A stretch of 52,446 nt of DNA, taken from Proteobacteria bacterium UBA4457. Lineage in GTDB: Bacteria; Pseudomonadota; Gammaproteobacteria; Ga0077536. Positions 34,777 through 43,708 of the stretch are shown piece after piece. The stretch is taken from positions 1-52,446 of the forward strand of contig DGOV01000057.1 in assembly GCA_002390205.1 (NCBI GenBank). Reading direction: 5' to 3'. Every line of letters starts with the position of its first letter. Within the stretch, counting starts at the first letter, position 1. Both the position numbers and the translations under genes were made by a program. The notes beneath the pieces are model-generated. The model was not told the origin of the DNA. It worked only from the letters and a program-made list of their open reading frames with translations, and searched no databases.

Positions 34777-35781
34777 TCAAAATACTTTTGCTAATAATAA
34801 ATCATGCATATTCAAGATACCGGTCAGCTCGCCTTGAGAATCAGTTACTAGAAGAGCATTGATTTTTTTATCCTGCATTATGTTGAGCGCCTCTGCAGCC
34901 AGAATATCTGCGGCGACCATTTTACAATCCTTTGTCATAAATTTTTCAACGGGCGCAATCCGTAAATCGTGTCCAGCATCTAACATGCGCCTCAAATCCC
35001 CGTCTGTAAAAACCCCAACGACATCCCCCGATGCCGATAAAACGGCGGCCACCCCCAATCCTGCTCTACTAATTTCCCTAAGTGCTTCGCTGACGGTGAC
35101 CCCGCTGAGAACCACCGGCATTTGGGCGCCCGAATGCATAATATCCTCTACCTTCACAAGGAGTCGTCGTCCTAAAGCACCTCCGGGGTGGGCTTTAGCA
35201 AAATCAGATTCAGTGAAACCACGAGCTTGTAAAAGCGTCACAGCAAGAGCGTCTCCAATTGCTAAGGCTGCTGTAGTACTCGAGGTTGGCGCGAGCCCAA
35301 GCGGACAAGCTTCCTCTAAAACTTTCACATGCAAATGAACAGTCGACGCTTTCGCTAGCGTGGATGATTGACTGCCAGTCATACTGATAAGTTTCACGCC
35401 CAGTCGCTTAACCATTGGCAGTAAGACTGTCAGTTCGGAGGTTTCTCCAGAATTAGAAATTGCCACAACTAAATCGGCAGAAACGATCATACCCATATCA
35501 CCATGACTGGCTTCGCCAGCATGTACAAAAAATGCCGGAGTGCCTGTACTAGCAAGAGTAGCCGCAATTTTACCGCCGATATGCCCTGATTTCCCTACGC
35601 CGAGAACAACTACACGGCCGGTACAGGCTAATAAATGCTCTATAGCAACAGCAAATGAATCGTCTACCCCTCTTGAGATAGAAGTCAAAACACGAGCTTC
35701 TATCTCCAAAACTTTTTCACACATTCTCTTCAAATCAGATCGACTAATTTTTTTTGGCTCACCTATTTTTTCTCGATTCAT
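34777..35781 (-). CDS. kdsD: Arabinose-5-phosphate isomerase
   Basis: KdsD converts ribulose-5-phosphate to arabinose-5-phosphate, the precursor of Kdo in LPS. The 334-residue protein has an SIS domain (about 30-190, with GVGKSGHIGGKIAATLASTG and HAGEASHGDMGM) and two CBS domains (about 205-330), the standard layout. The ATG has GAAGG 9 nt upstream, and the stop is 1 bp before the lptC start, so tight coupling is likely. Confidence 0.94.
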   Translation of the reverse strand: MNREKIGEPKKISRSDLKRMCEKVLEIEARVLTSISRGVDDSFAVAIEHLLACTGRVVVLGVGKSGHIGGKIAATLASTGTPAFFVHAGEASHGDMGMIVSADLVVAISNSGETSELTVLLPMVKRLGVKLISMTGSQSSTLAKASTVHLHVKVLEEACPLGLAPTSSTTAALAIGDALAVTLLQARGFTESDFAKAHPGGALGRRLLVKVEDIMHSGAQMPVVLSGVTVSEALREISRAGLGVAAVLSASGDVVGVFTDGDLRRMLDAGHDLRIAPVEKFMTKDCKMVAADILAAEALNIMQDKKINALLVTDSQGELTGILNMHDLLLAKVF

Positions 35782-35821
35782 TATCTATACCTTCGCGAAG
35801 AGGCCACAGTATCCCTTGGCA

Positions 35822-36778
35822 TTAAATACTCAAATAAACTATAAACTGATATGAAATAAAACTGACCAGCATAACTGCTCCAGACGTCCGCGAAAAATAG
35901 CCTTTTTCTCTTTTCATTAAGACAACTAACAACAACATTAACCCTACACCAAGCATATAACAAACATCCCTGAAGAAAATCTCTTTGGAAATGTCTATAG
36001 GTGCGAGCAAAGCGGGCATAGCTAGAACGGCCAAGCTATTAAAAACATTAGAGCCAATAATATTACCTATCGCGATATCAGATTTTCTTTTAAAGACTCC
36101 AATCAGCGAAGCGGCGAGTTCAGGAAGACTCGTTCCAACTGCAACTATAGTTAATCCAATTATTGTCTCACTTACACCTAAAACTCTGGCTAAATCAACG
36201 GCTCCCCAAACAAGCATCTTCGCACCAGCGAGTAACATTCCTAAACCAAGAAACAAAACGAAAATCGCTTTATATAAATTCACAGGACGGGAGTATTCAG
36301 GGAGTAAGGATAGGGGTTCGTCCATTTCATGAGCTCGCGCAAAACGAACCGACAGTATCAAACTGAGTGCCAAGACAAATAAAAGAAGGATCCCATCAAT
36401 GGCGGCTAATCTGAGATCGTAAAGTACCAAAAAAGCCGCCACCATAGAAACAACCATTAAAGCTGTGTTGCTCAATTTTTTGGGCACTTCTAAAAGATTT
36501 GGACTAAGTATTATTGTGAGGCCTAGCACCAATCCAATATTCGCGATATTCGAACCCAAAGCATTTGCAATGCCTAGAAGTGGCTTGCTTTCCAGCGCAG
36601 CCCCAGCAGACACAAATAACTCGGGGGCAGAGGTCGCTAAACCTACAATCAGAATGCCACATAGAAGCTCTGAGATACCAAGACCCGCAGAAAGAGAAAC
36701 CGCTCCATCTACAAACTTGTCAGCCCCCCAAACTAATATGGCTAACCCAAAAAGAATAGAAGCGACAATAACTAACAA
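35822..36778 (-). CDS. CaCA-family Na+/Ca2+ exchanger (YrbG-like)
   Basis: The 318-residue protein has about ten transmembrane helices and the two inverted alpha-repeats of the CaCA superfamily, GLATSAPELFVSAGA and AVGTSLPELAASLIG. Both keep the acidic ion-site Glu. The family exchanges Ca2+ for Na+ (sometimes K+). The position upstream of kdsD is that of yrbG in enterobacteria and pseudomonads. The start is TTG at 36778; an in-frame TGA just upstream rules out a longer protein, and no Shine-Dalgarno is visible. Confidence 0.85.
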   Translation of the reverse strand: MLVIVASILFGLAILVWGADKFVDGAVSLSAGLGISELLCGILIVGLATSAPELFVSAGAALESKPLLGIANALGSNIANIGLVLGLTIILSPNLLEVPKKLSNTALMVVSMVAAFLVLYDLRLAAIDGILLLFVLALSLILSVRFARAHEMDEPLSLLPEYSRPVNLYKAIFVLFLGLGMLLAGAKMLVWGAVDLARVLGVSETIIGLTIVAVGTSLPELAASLIGVFKRKSDIAIGNIIGSNVFNSLAVLAMPALLAPIDISKEIFFRDVCYMLGVGLMLLLVVLMKREKGYFSRTSGAVMLVSFISYQFIVYLSI

Positions 36779-36901
36779 GACTGATCAAAACACATATTTA
36801 TAAGATTCATATAACCGTTTTAGGCAAGAGGATTACATTGTAGAGGAACTTTGGGTACCCTTACAGTGCCTGTAGTATTAACAAATTCTGGATGAATAAC
36901 T

Positions 36902-37573
36902 TTGAAAGCAATGATATTAGCAGCGGGCCGTGGGGAACGACTGATGCCCTTGACAGAGAAACTTCCCAAACCTTTAATAAAAATTAACGGTGAAAGCCTA
37001 TTAGAGCGACACTTGAAGCGCCTAAAACTATCAGGCTTTTCCGAGGTGATTATAAATACTTCTTATTTAGGCGGCATGATAGAAGAAACCATTGGTCAGG
37101 GAGAACGGTATGGGTTGGCCATTACATATTCTAGAGAGCCGACTCCTCCACTTGAAACTGCCGGCGGTGTCGTTAAAGCTCTCCCTTTGCTAGGGCAAAC
37201 GCCTTTTCTACTGATAAATGCTGATATTTGGACTGACATGAGCTTTAGCCAATTGAAAACAAGCGCTAACTACCCTCATCTCATTGTGGTACCGAACCCC
37301 GAATACAACTCGGAGGGTGATTTCAGTATCAATGGGTCGTGGGTTATGAAAGCCGATAAAAATCTTTACACCTATTCAGGAGTTGGTATTTACCCTCCAT
37401 CATTTTTTTCTCACCCCACAAGTGAACATCAACCATTAGGACCTATGCTTTTTACCGCAGCAAATAAGAAATTACTACAAGGTACGATTTATGATGGGCA
37501 ATGGTTCGATATAGGAACCAGGTCGAGGTTAACAGATGCGCGTAAGAAAGTTCGTCTACTGAACACGCTCTAA
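36902..37573 (+). CDS. murU: Nucleotidyltransferase, MurU-like
   Basis: The 223-residue protein is a sugar-phosphate nucleotidyltransferase with the LAAGRGERLMPLT signature, KPL lysine and NADIW metal motif. The N-terminus MKAMILAAG and the LETAGGVVKALPLLG segment closely match MurU, the MurNAc-1-phosphate uridylyltransferase of peptidoglycan recycling. The TTG at 36902 is preferred over the ATG at 36911 because it gives that conserved N-terminus and has GGATGA upstream. The kinase gene amgK, normally adjacent, is not here, so another sugar substrate remains possible. Confidence 0.8.
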   Translation: MKAMILAAGRGERLMPLTEKLPKPLIKINGESLLERHLKRLKLSGFSEVIINTSYLGGMIEETIGQGERYGLAITYSREPTPPLETAGGVVKALPLLGQTPFLLINADIWTDMSFSQLKTSANYPHLIVVPNPEYNSEGDFSINGSWVMKADKNLYTYSGVGIYPPSFFSHPTSEHQPLGPMLFTAANKKLLQGTIYDGQWFDIGTRSRLTDARKKVRLLNTL

Positions 37574-37592
37574 TAGCACGTTCCCTCAACTT

Positions 37593-38420
37593 CTATGGAG
37601 ATTCAAACATTAATCTTTTTAGCCGTCCCTCGGAAAGCTCAGCAGCCTTGGACCCTGGAAAGAACAGCTTAATTCTCTCAAGAATGGCAAGCGACTCTTC
37701 AGGCTCTCCTATCTCATAGTAACAATAGGCTAGTTTCAGCATCGCATTTGGTTTAACAGCATTTTCCGGGAAGAGTTCGATCAAACGCTCATACTGGAGT
37801 ATCGCTTTTTGAAAGAATCGCAACTCATAGTAGGCTTCACCCAAGCGATATGTCGCATCACCCACCCGTGTATGTGTAGGATGATCTTTTATGAGGCTGC
37901 TGTAAGCTTCAATTGCCTCCAAATAGAACCCTGTTTTGAAAAAATCGGCACCCTTCCGATAAAGAGTATCTGGATCTAAAGCCATCGGCTCTTGTTCCAA
38001 CAAAAATGGCTTCTCCAAAACCTGAGAGGATACAAGCTGCTCCTTGTCGAGAATTTGACGGTCGGGCTCAACTCCCTCGGGAAAACTCTCAGTGCTAGGA
38101 GAGTTTACAACATTCGCGGGTGTAATTTTTTCAGTATCTTCCGTCACGTCAGAAAAATTGGCTACGTGCAGCTGAACCTCTCTCAGAGAGCGCTCTAAGG
38201 AGAAAGTCTTGTCTTCAAGCTCTGCACGCAAGACCTTGATCTCATTTTCCAGATGTTCAACTCGCTGCAATAATGTAGAAATAATCTCGCCCTCGACCTC
38301 AGGACTACGCGGCGGCAGCTTAATCTCCTCAGAACTTAAAATAGTAGCGTAAATGCCACAGGCAAACAAAACTCCGAAAATTGTAAGCCTGCAAACACAG
38401 TTACACCCAAACAATTGCAT
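37593..38420 (-). CDS. cpoB: CpoB (YbgF), Tol-associated TPR protein
   Basis: CpoB coordinates peptidoglycan synthesis with outer-membrane constriction at division. The 275-residue protein has a signal peptide (about 1-28) and an N-terminal coiled coil (about 45-85) that in homologues trimerises and binds TolA. After a linker, TPR repeats follow from about residue 150 (ALDPDTLYRKGADFF onward). It follows pal by 3 bp, the conserved place. It converges on the murU-like gene with 19 bp between. Confidence 0.9.
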   Translation of the reverse strand: MQLFGCNCVCRLTIFGVLFACGIYATILSSEEIKLPPRSPEVEGEIISTLLQRVEHLENEIKVLRAELEDKTFSLERSLREVQLHVANFSDVTEDTEKITPANVVNSPSTESFPEGVEPDRQILDKEQLVSSQVLEKPFLLEQEPMALDPDTLYRKGADFFKTGFYLEAIEAYSSLIKDHPTHTRVGDATYRLGEAYYELRFFQKAILQYERLIELFPENAVKPNAMLKLAYCYYEIGEPEESLAILERIKLFFPGSKAAELSEGRLKRLMFESP

Positions 38421-38423
38421 TGT

Positions 38424-38972
38424 TTAGTACCTTAGCTCTACCCTGCGATTTATCCCATATGCAGCATCATTATGGCCATCATCCGCTGGTCGCTCCTCGC
38501 CGTAACTAACAATAGTTAATTGACCTGCGGATACGCCAAGCAGAACAAGCTGTTGACGGACCGACATTGCCCGCCGCTCACCCAGTGCTAAATTGTACTC
38601 TCGAGAGCCACGCTCATCGCTGTGTCCCTCCAAAGTAACCGATATACCAGGGTCACTGACTAGGTTAGATGCATGCAAACGAACCAAGTTAAGGAATTTT
38701 TCAGGAATCTTGGAGCTGTCATACTCAAAGTAAATAATCTTTTCTTCTAAACTAGACTCTACGTCGGGCGCTCTGACAGTGTCATTTATCGCTGTCGCCT
38801 GATAGTCCCTAGAGCCCATGCCCGCAGTGGTCGCAACAGAGTCACCCACAACCACTGACGGAACTGTTGCCGTTTTGATCTTTTCATCCTTCTTCATAAA
38901 AGAAGTCCCACAAGAGCAAAGAGGTACTGACAACAAGATAACGGGCAATACTCTTAAAAATCTATATTTCAT
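38424..38972 (-). CDS. pal: Pal, peptidoglycan-associated lipoprotein
   Basis: Pal anchors the outer membrane to peptidoglycan and binds TolB. The 182-residue protein has a lipoprotein signal with Cys21 (PLCSC). The OmpA-type domain has LEGHSDERGSREYNLALGERR, containing the diaminopimelate-contacting Asp and Arg. The second of two in-frame ATGs (38972) is chosen, because GGAG lies 6 nt before it and just after the first ATG (38984). Confidence 0.94.
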   Translation of the reverse strand: MKYRFLRVLPVILLSVPLCSCGTSFMKKDEKIKTATVPSVVVGDSVATTAGMGSRDYQATAINDTVRAPDVESSLEEKIIYFEYDSSKIPEKFLNLVRLHASNLVSDPGISVTLEGHSDERGSREYNLALGERRAMSVRQQLVLLGVSAGQLTIVSYGEERPADDGHNDAAYGINRRVELRY

Positions 38973-39009
38973 CTGTTTCTCCATAATAAATAACGCTTTA
39001 ACAATCCCC

Positions 39010-40335
39010 TTAACGAATCAAAGGCCCCCAAACAGGCTCACGTACCTCTCCTACTTGCTGCTCCAATGTTTGTTGCATATAACCGTCAACTGATGCGGCG
39101 GCTAGCTGACTACCTTTATCGGTCATAGTGGAATAGATAATCATACTTCCATTAGGAGCGAAACTGGGTGATTCATCAAGTATCCCTGTGGTGAGCATTT
39201 CATAAATATTACTTTTCAAATCAAGCACCCCAATCTGGTACCCATCGTCCCCTCCATGTACAACGGCAATTTTTCTACCATCTGGAGAATACCTTCCTCT
39301 TACATTATATGTCCCCATATTATAGGTAACTCTTTTCGGCGGCACACCGTCAAACTTATAAGAATAAATCTGTGCTCCTGCACCCCGGTCAGATGTAAAA
39401 ATTAATGTATCTCCATCCGGAGACCATGATGGTTCTGTATCAATCGCTCCATGCCGAGTTATTCTTTCTAACTGCCCTGTTGACAAATAATAAAGATAAA
39501 TCTCGGGATTGCCATCCCTCGATAATGTCATCGCTATGCGAGTTCCATCAGGAGAAAATGAGGGCGCGCTGTTTATACCCTTTCCGGAAACCAGTAGCTG
39601 TCTCTTTCCATCACTTAAATTTTGTAAATAGATTGCAGAATTTTTACTTTCAAAGGAAACGTATGCCAACTGTTTTCCATCGTGGGACCATGCAGGCGAC
39701 ATGAGAGGTTCATATGATTTCACAATTGTTCTGGGATTATAGCCGTCTGAGTCAGCCACTATTAGTCGGTATACCTTCCTTTTTTCAGAATTTTTCACAA
39801 CAGTTATATAAGCTAACAAGCTTGTAAATGCCCCCTGCTTTCCTAGCAGCTTATGATAGATGAAATCGGTAGCTTTATGCGCCACGAACCGAGAATTACT
39901 AGGATCAAACGGAATCCGATACCCCAGCAATGTTGATTTTTTATATGTATCAAGTAACCTAAACTCAACCTCGTACTGCTCAACTCCCTTTCTTTTGACT
40001 TCTCCCGCGACAAGATTTTCTACACCCAATGCTGTCCAACTTTTGAAATTGACACTACGAGATAGTGCGGTTTGTGGCATATCTTTTAATGGGATAGAAG
40101 AGAACAACCCCGTTCTTTCTAAATTACGACTAATTATTTTTGAAAATTGGAATGGTAGCGCCTCATCACCAGTCTTAAAAGGAATCACCCCAATGAGCAG
40201 AGGCTTGACCACTCCTTTTTCGATTTTTATAACAAGATTGCCAGCAGATGTTAATACAGGGCATGCAATCAAGCAGACAACCAAAGCGGCTCTGTAAAAT
40301 TGAGATTTGATTCTAGAACTTTGGATCAAAAACAA
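39010..40335 (-). CDS. tolB: TolB, periplasmic Tol-Pal protein
   Basis: TolB is the periplasmic beta-propeller that binds Pal and is released by TolA action. The 441-residue protein has a signal peptide (cleavage near LTSA-G), an N-terminal alpha/beta domain and a six-blade propeller with repeated SPDG motifs (SPAWSHDGKQLAYV, APSFSPDGTRIAMT, EPSWSPDGDTLIF). The start is a TTG at 40335 that overlaps tolA by 23 bp; another TTG at 40329 is possible. No ATG or GTG is available and no good Shine-Dalgarno is visible, so initiation probably depends on tolA translation. Confidence 0.92.
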   Translation of the reverse strand: MFLIQSSRIKSQFYRAALVVCLIACPVLTSAGNLVIKIEKGVVKPLLIGVIPFKTGDEALPFQFSKIISRNLERTGLFSSIPLKDMPQTALSRSVNFKSWTALGVENLVAGEVKRKGVEQYEVEFRLLDTYKKSTLLGYRIPFDPSNSRFVAHKATDFIYHKLLGKQGAFTSLLAYITVVKNSEKRKVYRLIVADSDGYNPRTIVKSYEPLMSPAWSHDGKQLAYVSFESKNSAIYLQNLSDGKRQLLVSGKGINSAPSFSPDGTRIAMTLSRDGNPEIYLYYLSTGQLERITRHGAIDTEPSWSPDGDTLIFTSDRGAGAQIYSYKFDGVPPKRVTYNMGTYNVRGRYSPDGRKIAVVHGGDDGYQIGVLDLKSNIYEMLTTGILDESPSFAPNGSMIIYSTMTDKGSQLAAASVDGYMQQTLEQQVGEVREPVWGPLIR

Positions 40336-41131
40336 AAGATATTCTTCTCATTTTCTTGAAAATCTGTGGCTCATCCGGAACAGGCAATGGCGCGGATTTT
40401 CTCACGGCATTCTCAGCATGGCGATCAAATACTTCGTTACCACTGCTTTTCTGTACGGACACAGTGGCTACATTACCGTCCGGCAACAGCCTAATATCGA
40501 GGACACAAACCAATCCCTCAAAGTTAGGCAACACATTAAAAAACCTCCGGACCCGCCCGTGAATAGCAGTCGTATACCGTGCAATCTCAGCTGACTCCGC
40601 CTCTTTTTCGGCAAAAGACGCGGCCTGTTTGCGCGCTAACTCTGTTTCCTTATATTGAGCCTGTGCTGCACGACGCATTTTTTCTGCTTCAACCACTTTT
40701 AAATCAGCTTCTTTAGCTTTTTTCTGTGCAACTTTAGCTTTTCTGTCTGCTAGTAATTTTTTTTGAGTCGCTTTTTTTTCTTCATTTTTGAGTCGTTTAT
40801 TTTCTGCTGCCAATTTAGTTAGTCGTTTTTGTGAGGAATCACGTTTTTTTAAAAGCGCTGTCGTCTCTCTTTCAAGCTGCCTTAGTCGTTGTTTTTTTTC
40901 TGCCTCTTGCCTGTTCTCAGCTTTTCTTATTTTCTCAATCTCTTGATCTAAAATTTCAGCATTGATAGCCACTGCTCGCACAATTTTTTCAGGCGGTCTG
41001 CCAGTCATTTTCTCTTCTGCGTCAAAGCGAAAACCGGTTATCACCAGCAACAACATTAATAGATGTACCCCAGTCGAAGATAATAGAGGAGACGTAATCA
41101 CGTATGTTTTCAACCAAAGGAACACTTTCAA
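40313..41131 (-). CDS. tolA: TolA, Tol-Pal energy-transducing protein
   Basis: TolA spans the periplasm and couples the proton-driven TolQR motor to TolB and Pal. The 272-residue protein has one N-terminal transmembrane helix (about 14-31), a long Lys/Ala/Glu-rich helical region (about 50-180) and a TonB-like C-terminal domain with RLLPDGNVATVSVQKSSG. I chose TTG at 41131, which has AGGA 5 nt upstream overlapping the tolR stop. A TTG at 41176 would overlap tolR by 38 bp. It is shorter than E. coli TolA because the helical domain is shorter. Confidence 0.88.
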   Translation of the reverse strand: MKVFLWLKTYVITSPLLSSTGVHLLMLLLVITGFRFDAEEKMTGRPPEKIVRAVAINAEILDQEIEKIRKAENRQEAEKKQRLRQLERETTALLKKRDSSQKRLTKLAAENKRLKNEEKKATQKKLLADRKAKVAQKKAKEADLKVVEAEKMRRAAQAQYKETELARKQAASFAEKEAESAEIARYTTAIHGRVRRFFNVLPNFEGLVCVLDIRLLPDGNVATVSVQKSSGNEVFDRHAENAVRKSAPLPVPDEPQIFKKMRRISFVFDPKF

Positions 41132-41138
41132 GGCAATC

Positions 41139-41564
41139 CTAATTTGGTGACTGCGTAATGAGGCCAACGCTCTCAACGCCAGCGCTCTGAATTAATGCCA
41201 TCACACGGACTACCCGCCCGTAATCTACAGCTTCATCACCCCTCAGTAAAAACTGTGAACCTGGACGGTATTTAATAATAGCTGCTACGCGAGTAATCAG
41301 CATTTCTTCTGAAATAGCCGTCTCAGCGCTTTCTCCTACATCGACATACAAGCTCCCTTCGGAGTCGACCGTAACAATTATCGGTTCACTCTGCTCGGAA
41401 GGTATTATTTTTGAAGGCACCTGAGGAAGTGTGATTTTTACTCCTTGAGTCACTAGTGGGGCAGTGACCATAAAGATGACTAACAAAACCAACATCACAT
41501 CGATATAAGGTACCACGTTAATATCAGACATTAGTTTCCGGCGACTCTGCTGTCTCGTTTTCAA
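41139..41564 (-). CDS. tolR: TolR, Tol-Pal motor subunit
   Basis: TolR forms the proton channel with TolQ. The 141-residue protein has a basic N-terminus, one transmembrane helix with the essential Asp22 (NVVPYIDVMLVLLVIFM) and a periplasmic ExbD-type domain. The start is TTG at 41564 with AAGGA 6 nt upstream, which is convincing; an ATG at 41531 would remove the conserved basic stretch before the helix. Confidence 0.94.
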   Translation of the reverse strand: MKTRQQSRRKLMSDINVVPYIDVMLVLLVIFMVTAPLVTQGVKITLPQVPSKIIPSEQSEPIIVTVDSEGSLYVDVGESAETAISEEMLITRVAAIIKYRPGSQFLLRGDEAVDYGRVVRVMALIQSAGVESVGLITQSPN

Positions 41565-41573
41565 AGCGCTTCC

Positions 41574-42257
41574 TTAATCTTTAGTCTGTCGCTGTAATAT
41601 TGCCAAAAATTCCTCAATGAAAAGTTCTGATCTGCCATAAATATGGTCAATTCTAGTAGAGAAACTATTAAACCCGATAACAGCCGGAATAGCAGCAAAA
41701 AGACCCATCGCTGTTGCGATAAGAGCCTCTGATATCCCTGGAGCTACCATCGCAAGAGTTGCTTGATTGACATTACCTAGGGCTTGGAAAGAATTCATGA
41801 TCCCCCAGACTGTGCCAAAAAGTCCTATATAAGGGCTTACTGATCCGATAGTGGCTAACTTTGGTAAGTCCGTCTCCAAGGCTTCAAGGCTTCGCCCTAA
41901 CGCTACTTTCATGGCTCTCTCCGAACCACTAAGTATTTCGGACGGCAACAACCCTTGCTGTTCTCGAAGTCGCATAAACTCCCTAAAACCGGCTTCGAAC
42001 ACAGATTGCATCACATTACCTTTACCGGAGGAGTCCTGGGAAACAGTATTGTACAACTCTGTAAGATCCTCGGTGCCCCAAAACTCAGCCTCGAAAATCA
42101 ACATGTCTTCTCTAACCTGCTGAATCCAATGTCGTTTAGCAAAAATGATAGCCCATGAGACAAAAGAGGCGCCTAGCAACAAAAGCATCACTACTTTTAC
42201 TAATGAGCTAGCCCCCCAAATCAAACTAAGAATTGATAGATCAGTTTCCACTAGCAA
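41574..42257 (-). CDS. tolQ: TolQ, Tol-Pal motor subunit
   Basis: TolQ is the three-helix partner of TolR in the proton-driven Tol motor, homologous to ExbB and MotA. The 227-residue protein has helix 1 at about 17-38, a cytoplasmic loop, and helices 2 and 3 with the conserved GLFGTVWGIMNSF and ATAMGLFAAIPAV segments. The start is TTG at 42257 overlapping the ybgC end by 17 bp; a GTG at 42251 is the alternative. AGGT lies upstream. Confidence 0.93.
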   Translation of the reverse strand: MLVETDLSILSLIWGASSLVKVVMLLLLGASFVSWAIIFAKRHWIQQVREDMLIFEAEFWGTEDLTELYNTVSQDSSGKGNVMQSVFEAGFREFMRLREQQGLLPSEILSGSERAMKVALGRSLEALETDLPKLATIGSVSPYIGLFGTVWGIMNSFQALGNVNQATLAMVAPGISEALIATAMGLFAAIPAVIGFNSFSTRIDHIYGRSELFIEEFLAILQRQTKD

Positions 42258-42642
42258 AGATACCTAGTAACTGAGCCGGAATTCGCTTCGGCAAAAGACT
42301 CTCGGAATCGACACAAGCCACTACATTATTAGCTATACATAGCTGAACTGGAGAGTTCTCGATCCTCTGCGCAAAAATAACACTCGCTTTTCTCAACTGT
42401 TTTACCTCCGTAAAAACCTTTATCTGATCGTCAAGTCGGGCGGGGCTTTTGTAAGATATCTCAGACTTCACGACAACAAATAAGATACTGTAATCCGTTT
42501 TCAATAGGTTTTGATCAAGCCCCAAAGATCGAAGCCATTCTGCCCTTCCACGCTCCATAAATCGCAAATAATTAGCGTGATAAACAATACCCCCCGCATC
42601 GGTATCCTCATAATAAACCCTAAAAATCGATTCACCCTTCAT
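42241..42642 (-). CDS. ybgC: YbgC, acyl-CoA thioesterase of the Tol-Pal cluster
   Basis: YbgC is a hot-dog-fold thioesterase acting on short-chain or acyl-ACP-linked substrates, linked to phospholipid metabolism. The 133-residue protein has the active-site segment VYYEDTDAGGIVYHANYL with Asp15. The ATG at 42642 was chosen because it gives the family N-terminus and avoids overlap with ruvB, although the frame is open to 42684. It is the first gene of the ybgC-tolQRAB-pal-cpoB cluster. Confidence 0.92.
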   Translation of the reverse strand: MKGESIFRVYYEDTDAGGIVYHANYLRFMERGRAEWLRSLGLDQNLLKTDYSILFVVVKSEISYKSPARLDDQIKVFTEVKQLRKASVIFAQRIENSPVQLCIANNVVACVDSESLLPKRIPAQLLGIFASGN

Positions 42643-42655
42643 TCTTACCACACAT

Positions 42656-43693
42656 TTATGACAGTTGTTCGTCTCTGAAAGCATTACTATGCTGTGAGGG
42701 TGTTATTCCGAAGTGCTGCCACGTCTGAGACGTCACAACACGGCCACGAGGAGTGCGCATTAAGAACCCCTGTTGTATCAGGTAGGGCTCTATCACATCT
42801 TCTATAGTACCTCTCTCTTCACTTATCGCGGCAGCAAGACTATCAATTCCAACTGGTCCCCCGTCAAACTTCTCCATGACTGCAAGTAACAGATTACGAT
42901 CCATAGTATCCAAGCCATTAGTATCAACATTTAACATGTCCAACGCTTTATTAGCGACGTCGCCAGTTAACTTTCCATCTCCTTTCATCTCAGCAAAGTC
43001 TCTAGCTCTTCTAAGCAGCCGGTTAGCAATACGGGGCGTCCCCCGCGAACGTCCAGCCAGCTCTACTTTTGCTTCCGGATCTATGTTCACATTTAAAATC
43101 CCAGCCGATCTATGAATAATCAAGGCTAGATCCTGAGGAGAATAAAACTCCAATCGCTGTGAAATACCAAACCTATCTCTGAATGGAGACGTTAACAGTC
43201 CCGCTCTAGTAGTTGCGCCAATCAGTGTGAATTTTGGTAAATCTAGCTTTATCGCCCTTGCGGAGGGACCTTCCCCAATCATGATATCTAGCTGGTAATC
43301 TTCCATCGCGGGGTAGAGAACCTCTTCTACCAAAGGGTTGAGCCTATGAATCTCGTCAATAAACAAAACATCATGGGGTTCTAGGTTAGTCAATAGAGCG
43401 GCTAGGTCACCTGCCTTTTCCAATACTGGCCCCGAAGTCTGACGCAGCTGAACGCCCATTTCATTAGCGATAATATTGGCCAGAGTAGTCTTCCCTAAGC
43501 CAGGTGGCCCGGAAATCAAAACATGATCTAACGCCTCATTCCGCTTCTTCGCAGCTCCAATAAAAACTTCCATTTGCTCGTGGACGCTAGTCTGACCTAT
43601 GTAGTCGACCAACAGTTGAGGACGAATAGATGGCTCCATCTCACGGTCGTCCAGCATAGGTGCTCCGGTGACCAAGCGCTCAGATTCAGACAT
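42656..43693 (-). CDS. ruvB: RuvB, Holliday junction branch-migration motor
   Basis: RuvB is the hexameric AAA+ helicase that drives branch migration with RuvA. The 345-residue protein has Walker A GPPGLGKTT (62-70), Walker B LFIDEIHRL, sensor 1 GATTR and a C-terminal winged-helix domain ending TPRGRVVT. AGGTAA lies 8 nt before the ATG. It follows ruvA by 15 bp. Confidence 0.96.
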   Translation of the reverse strand: MSESERLVTGAPMLDDREMEPSIRPQLLVDYIGQTSVHEQMEVFIGAAKKRNEALDHVLISGPPGLGKTTLANIIANEMGVQLRQTSGPVLEKAGDLAALLTNLEPHDVLFIDEIHRLNPLVEEVLYPAMEDYQLDIMIGEGPSARAIKLDLPKFTLIGATTRAGLLTSPFRDRFGISQRLEFYSPQDLALIIHRSAGILNVNIDPEAKVELAGRSRGTPRIANRLLRRARDFAEMKGDGKLTGDVANKALDMLNVDTNGLDTMDRNLLLAVMEKFDGGPVGIDSLAAAISEERGTIEDVIEPYLIQQGFLMRTPRGRVVTSQTWQHFGITPSQHSNAFRDEQLS

Positions 43694-43708
43694 CGTCGTT
43701 ACCTAATA

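Noticed and set aside
40307..40594. Plus-strand open frame over the tolA/tolB junction
   Set aside because: It is antisense to tolA's conserved C-terminal domain and has no start signals or recognisable motifs.
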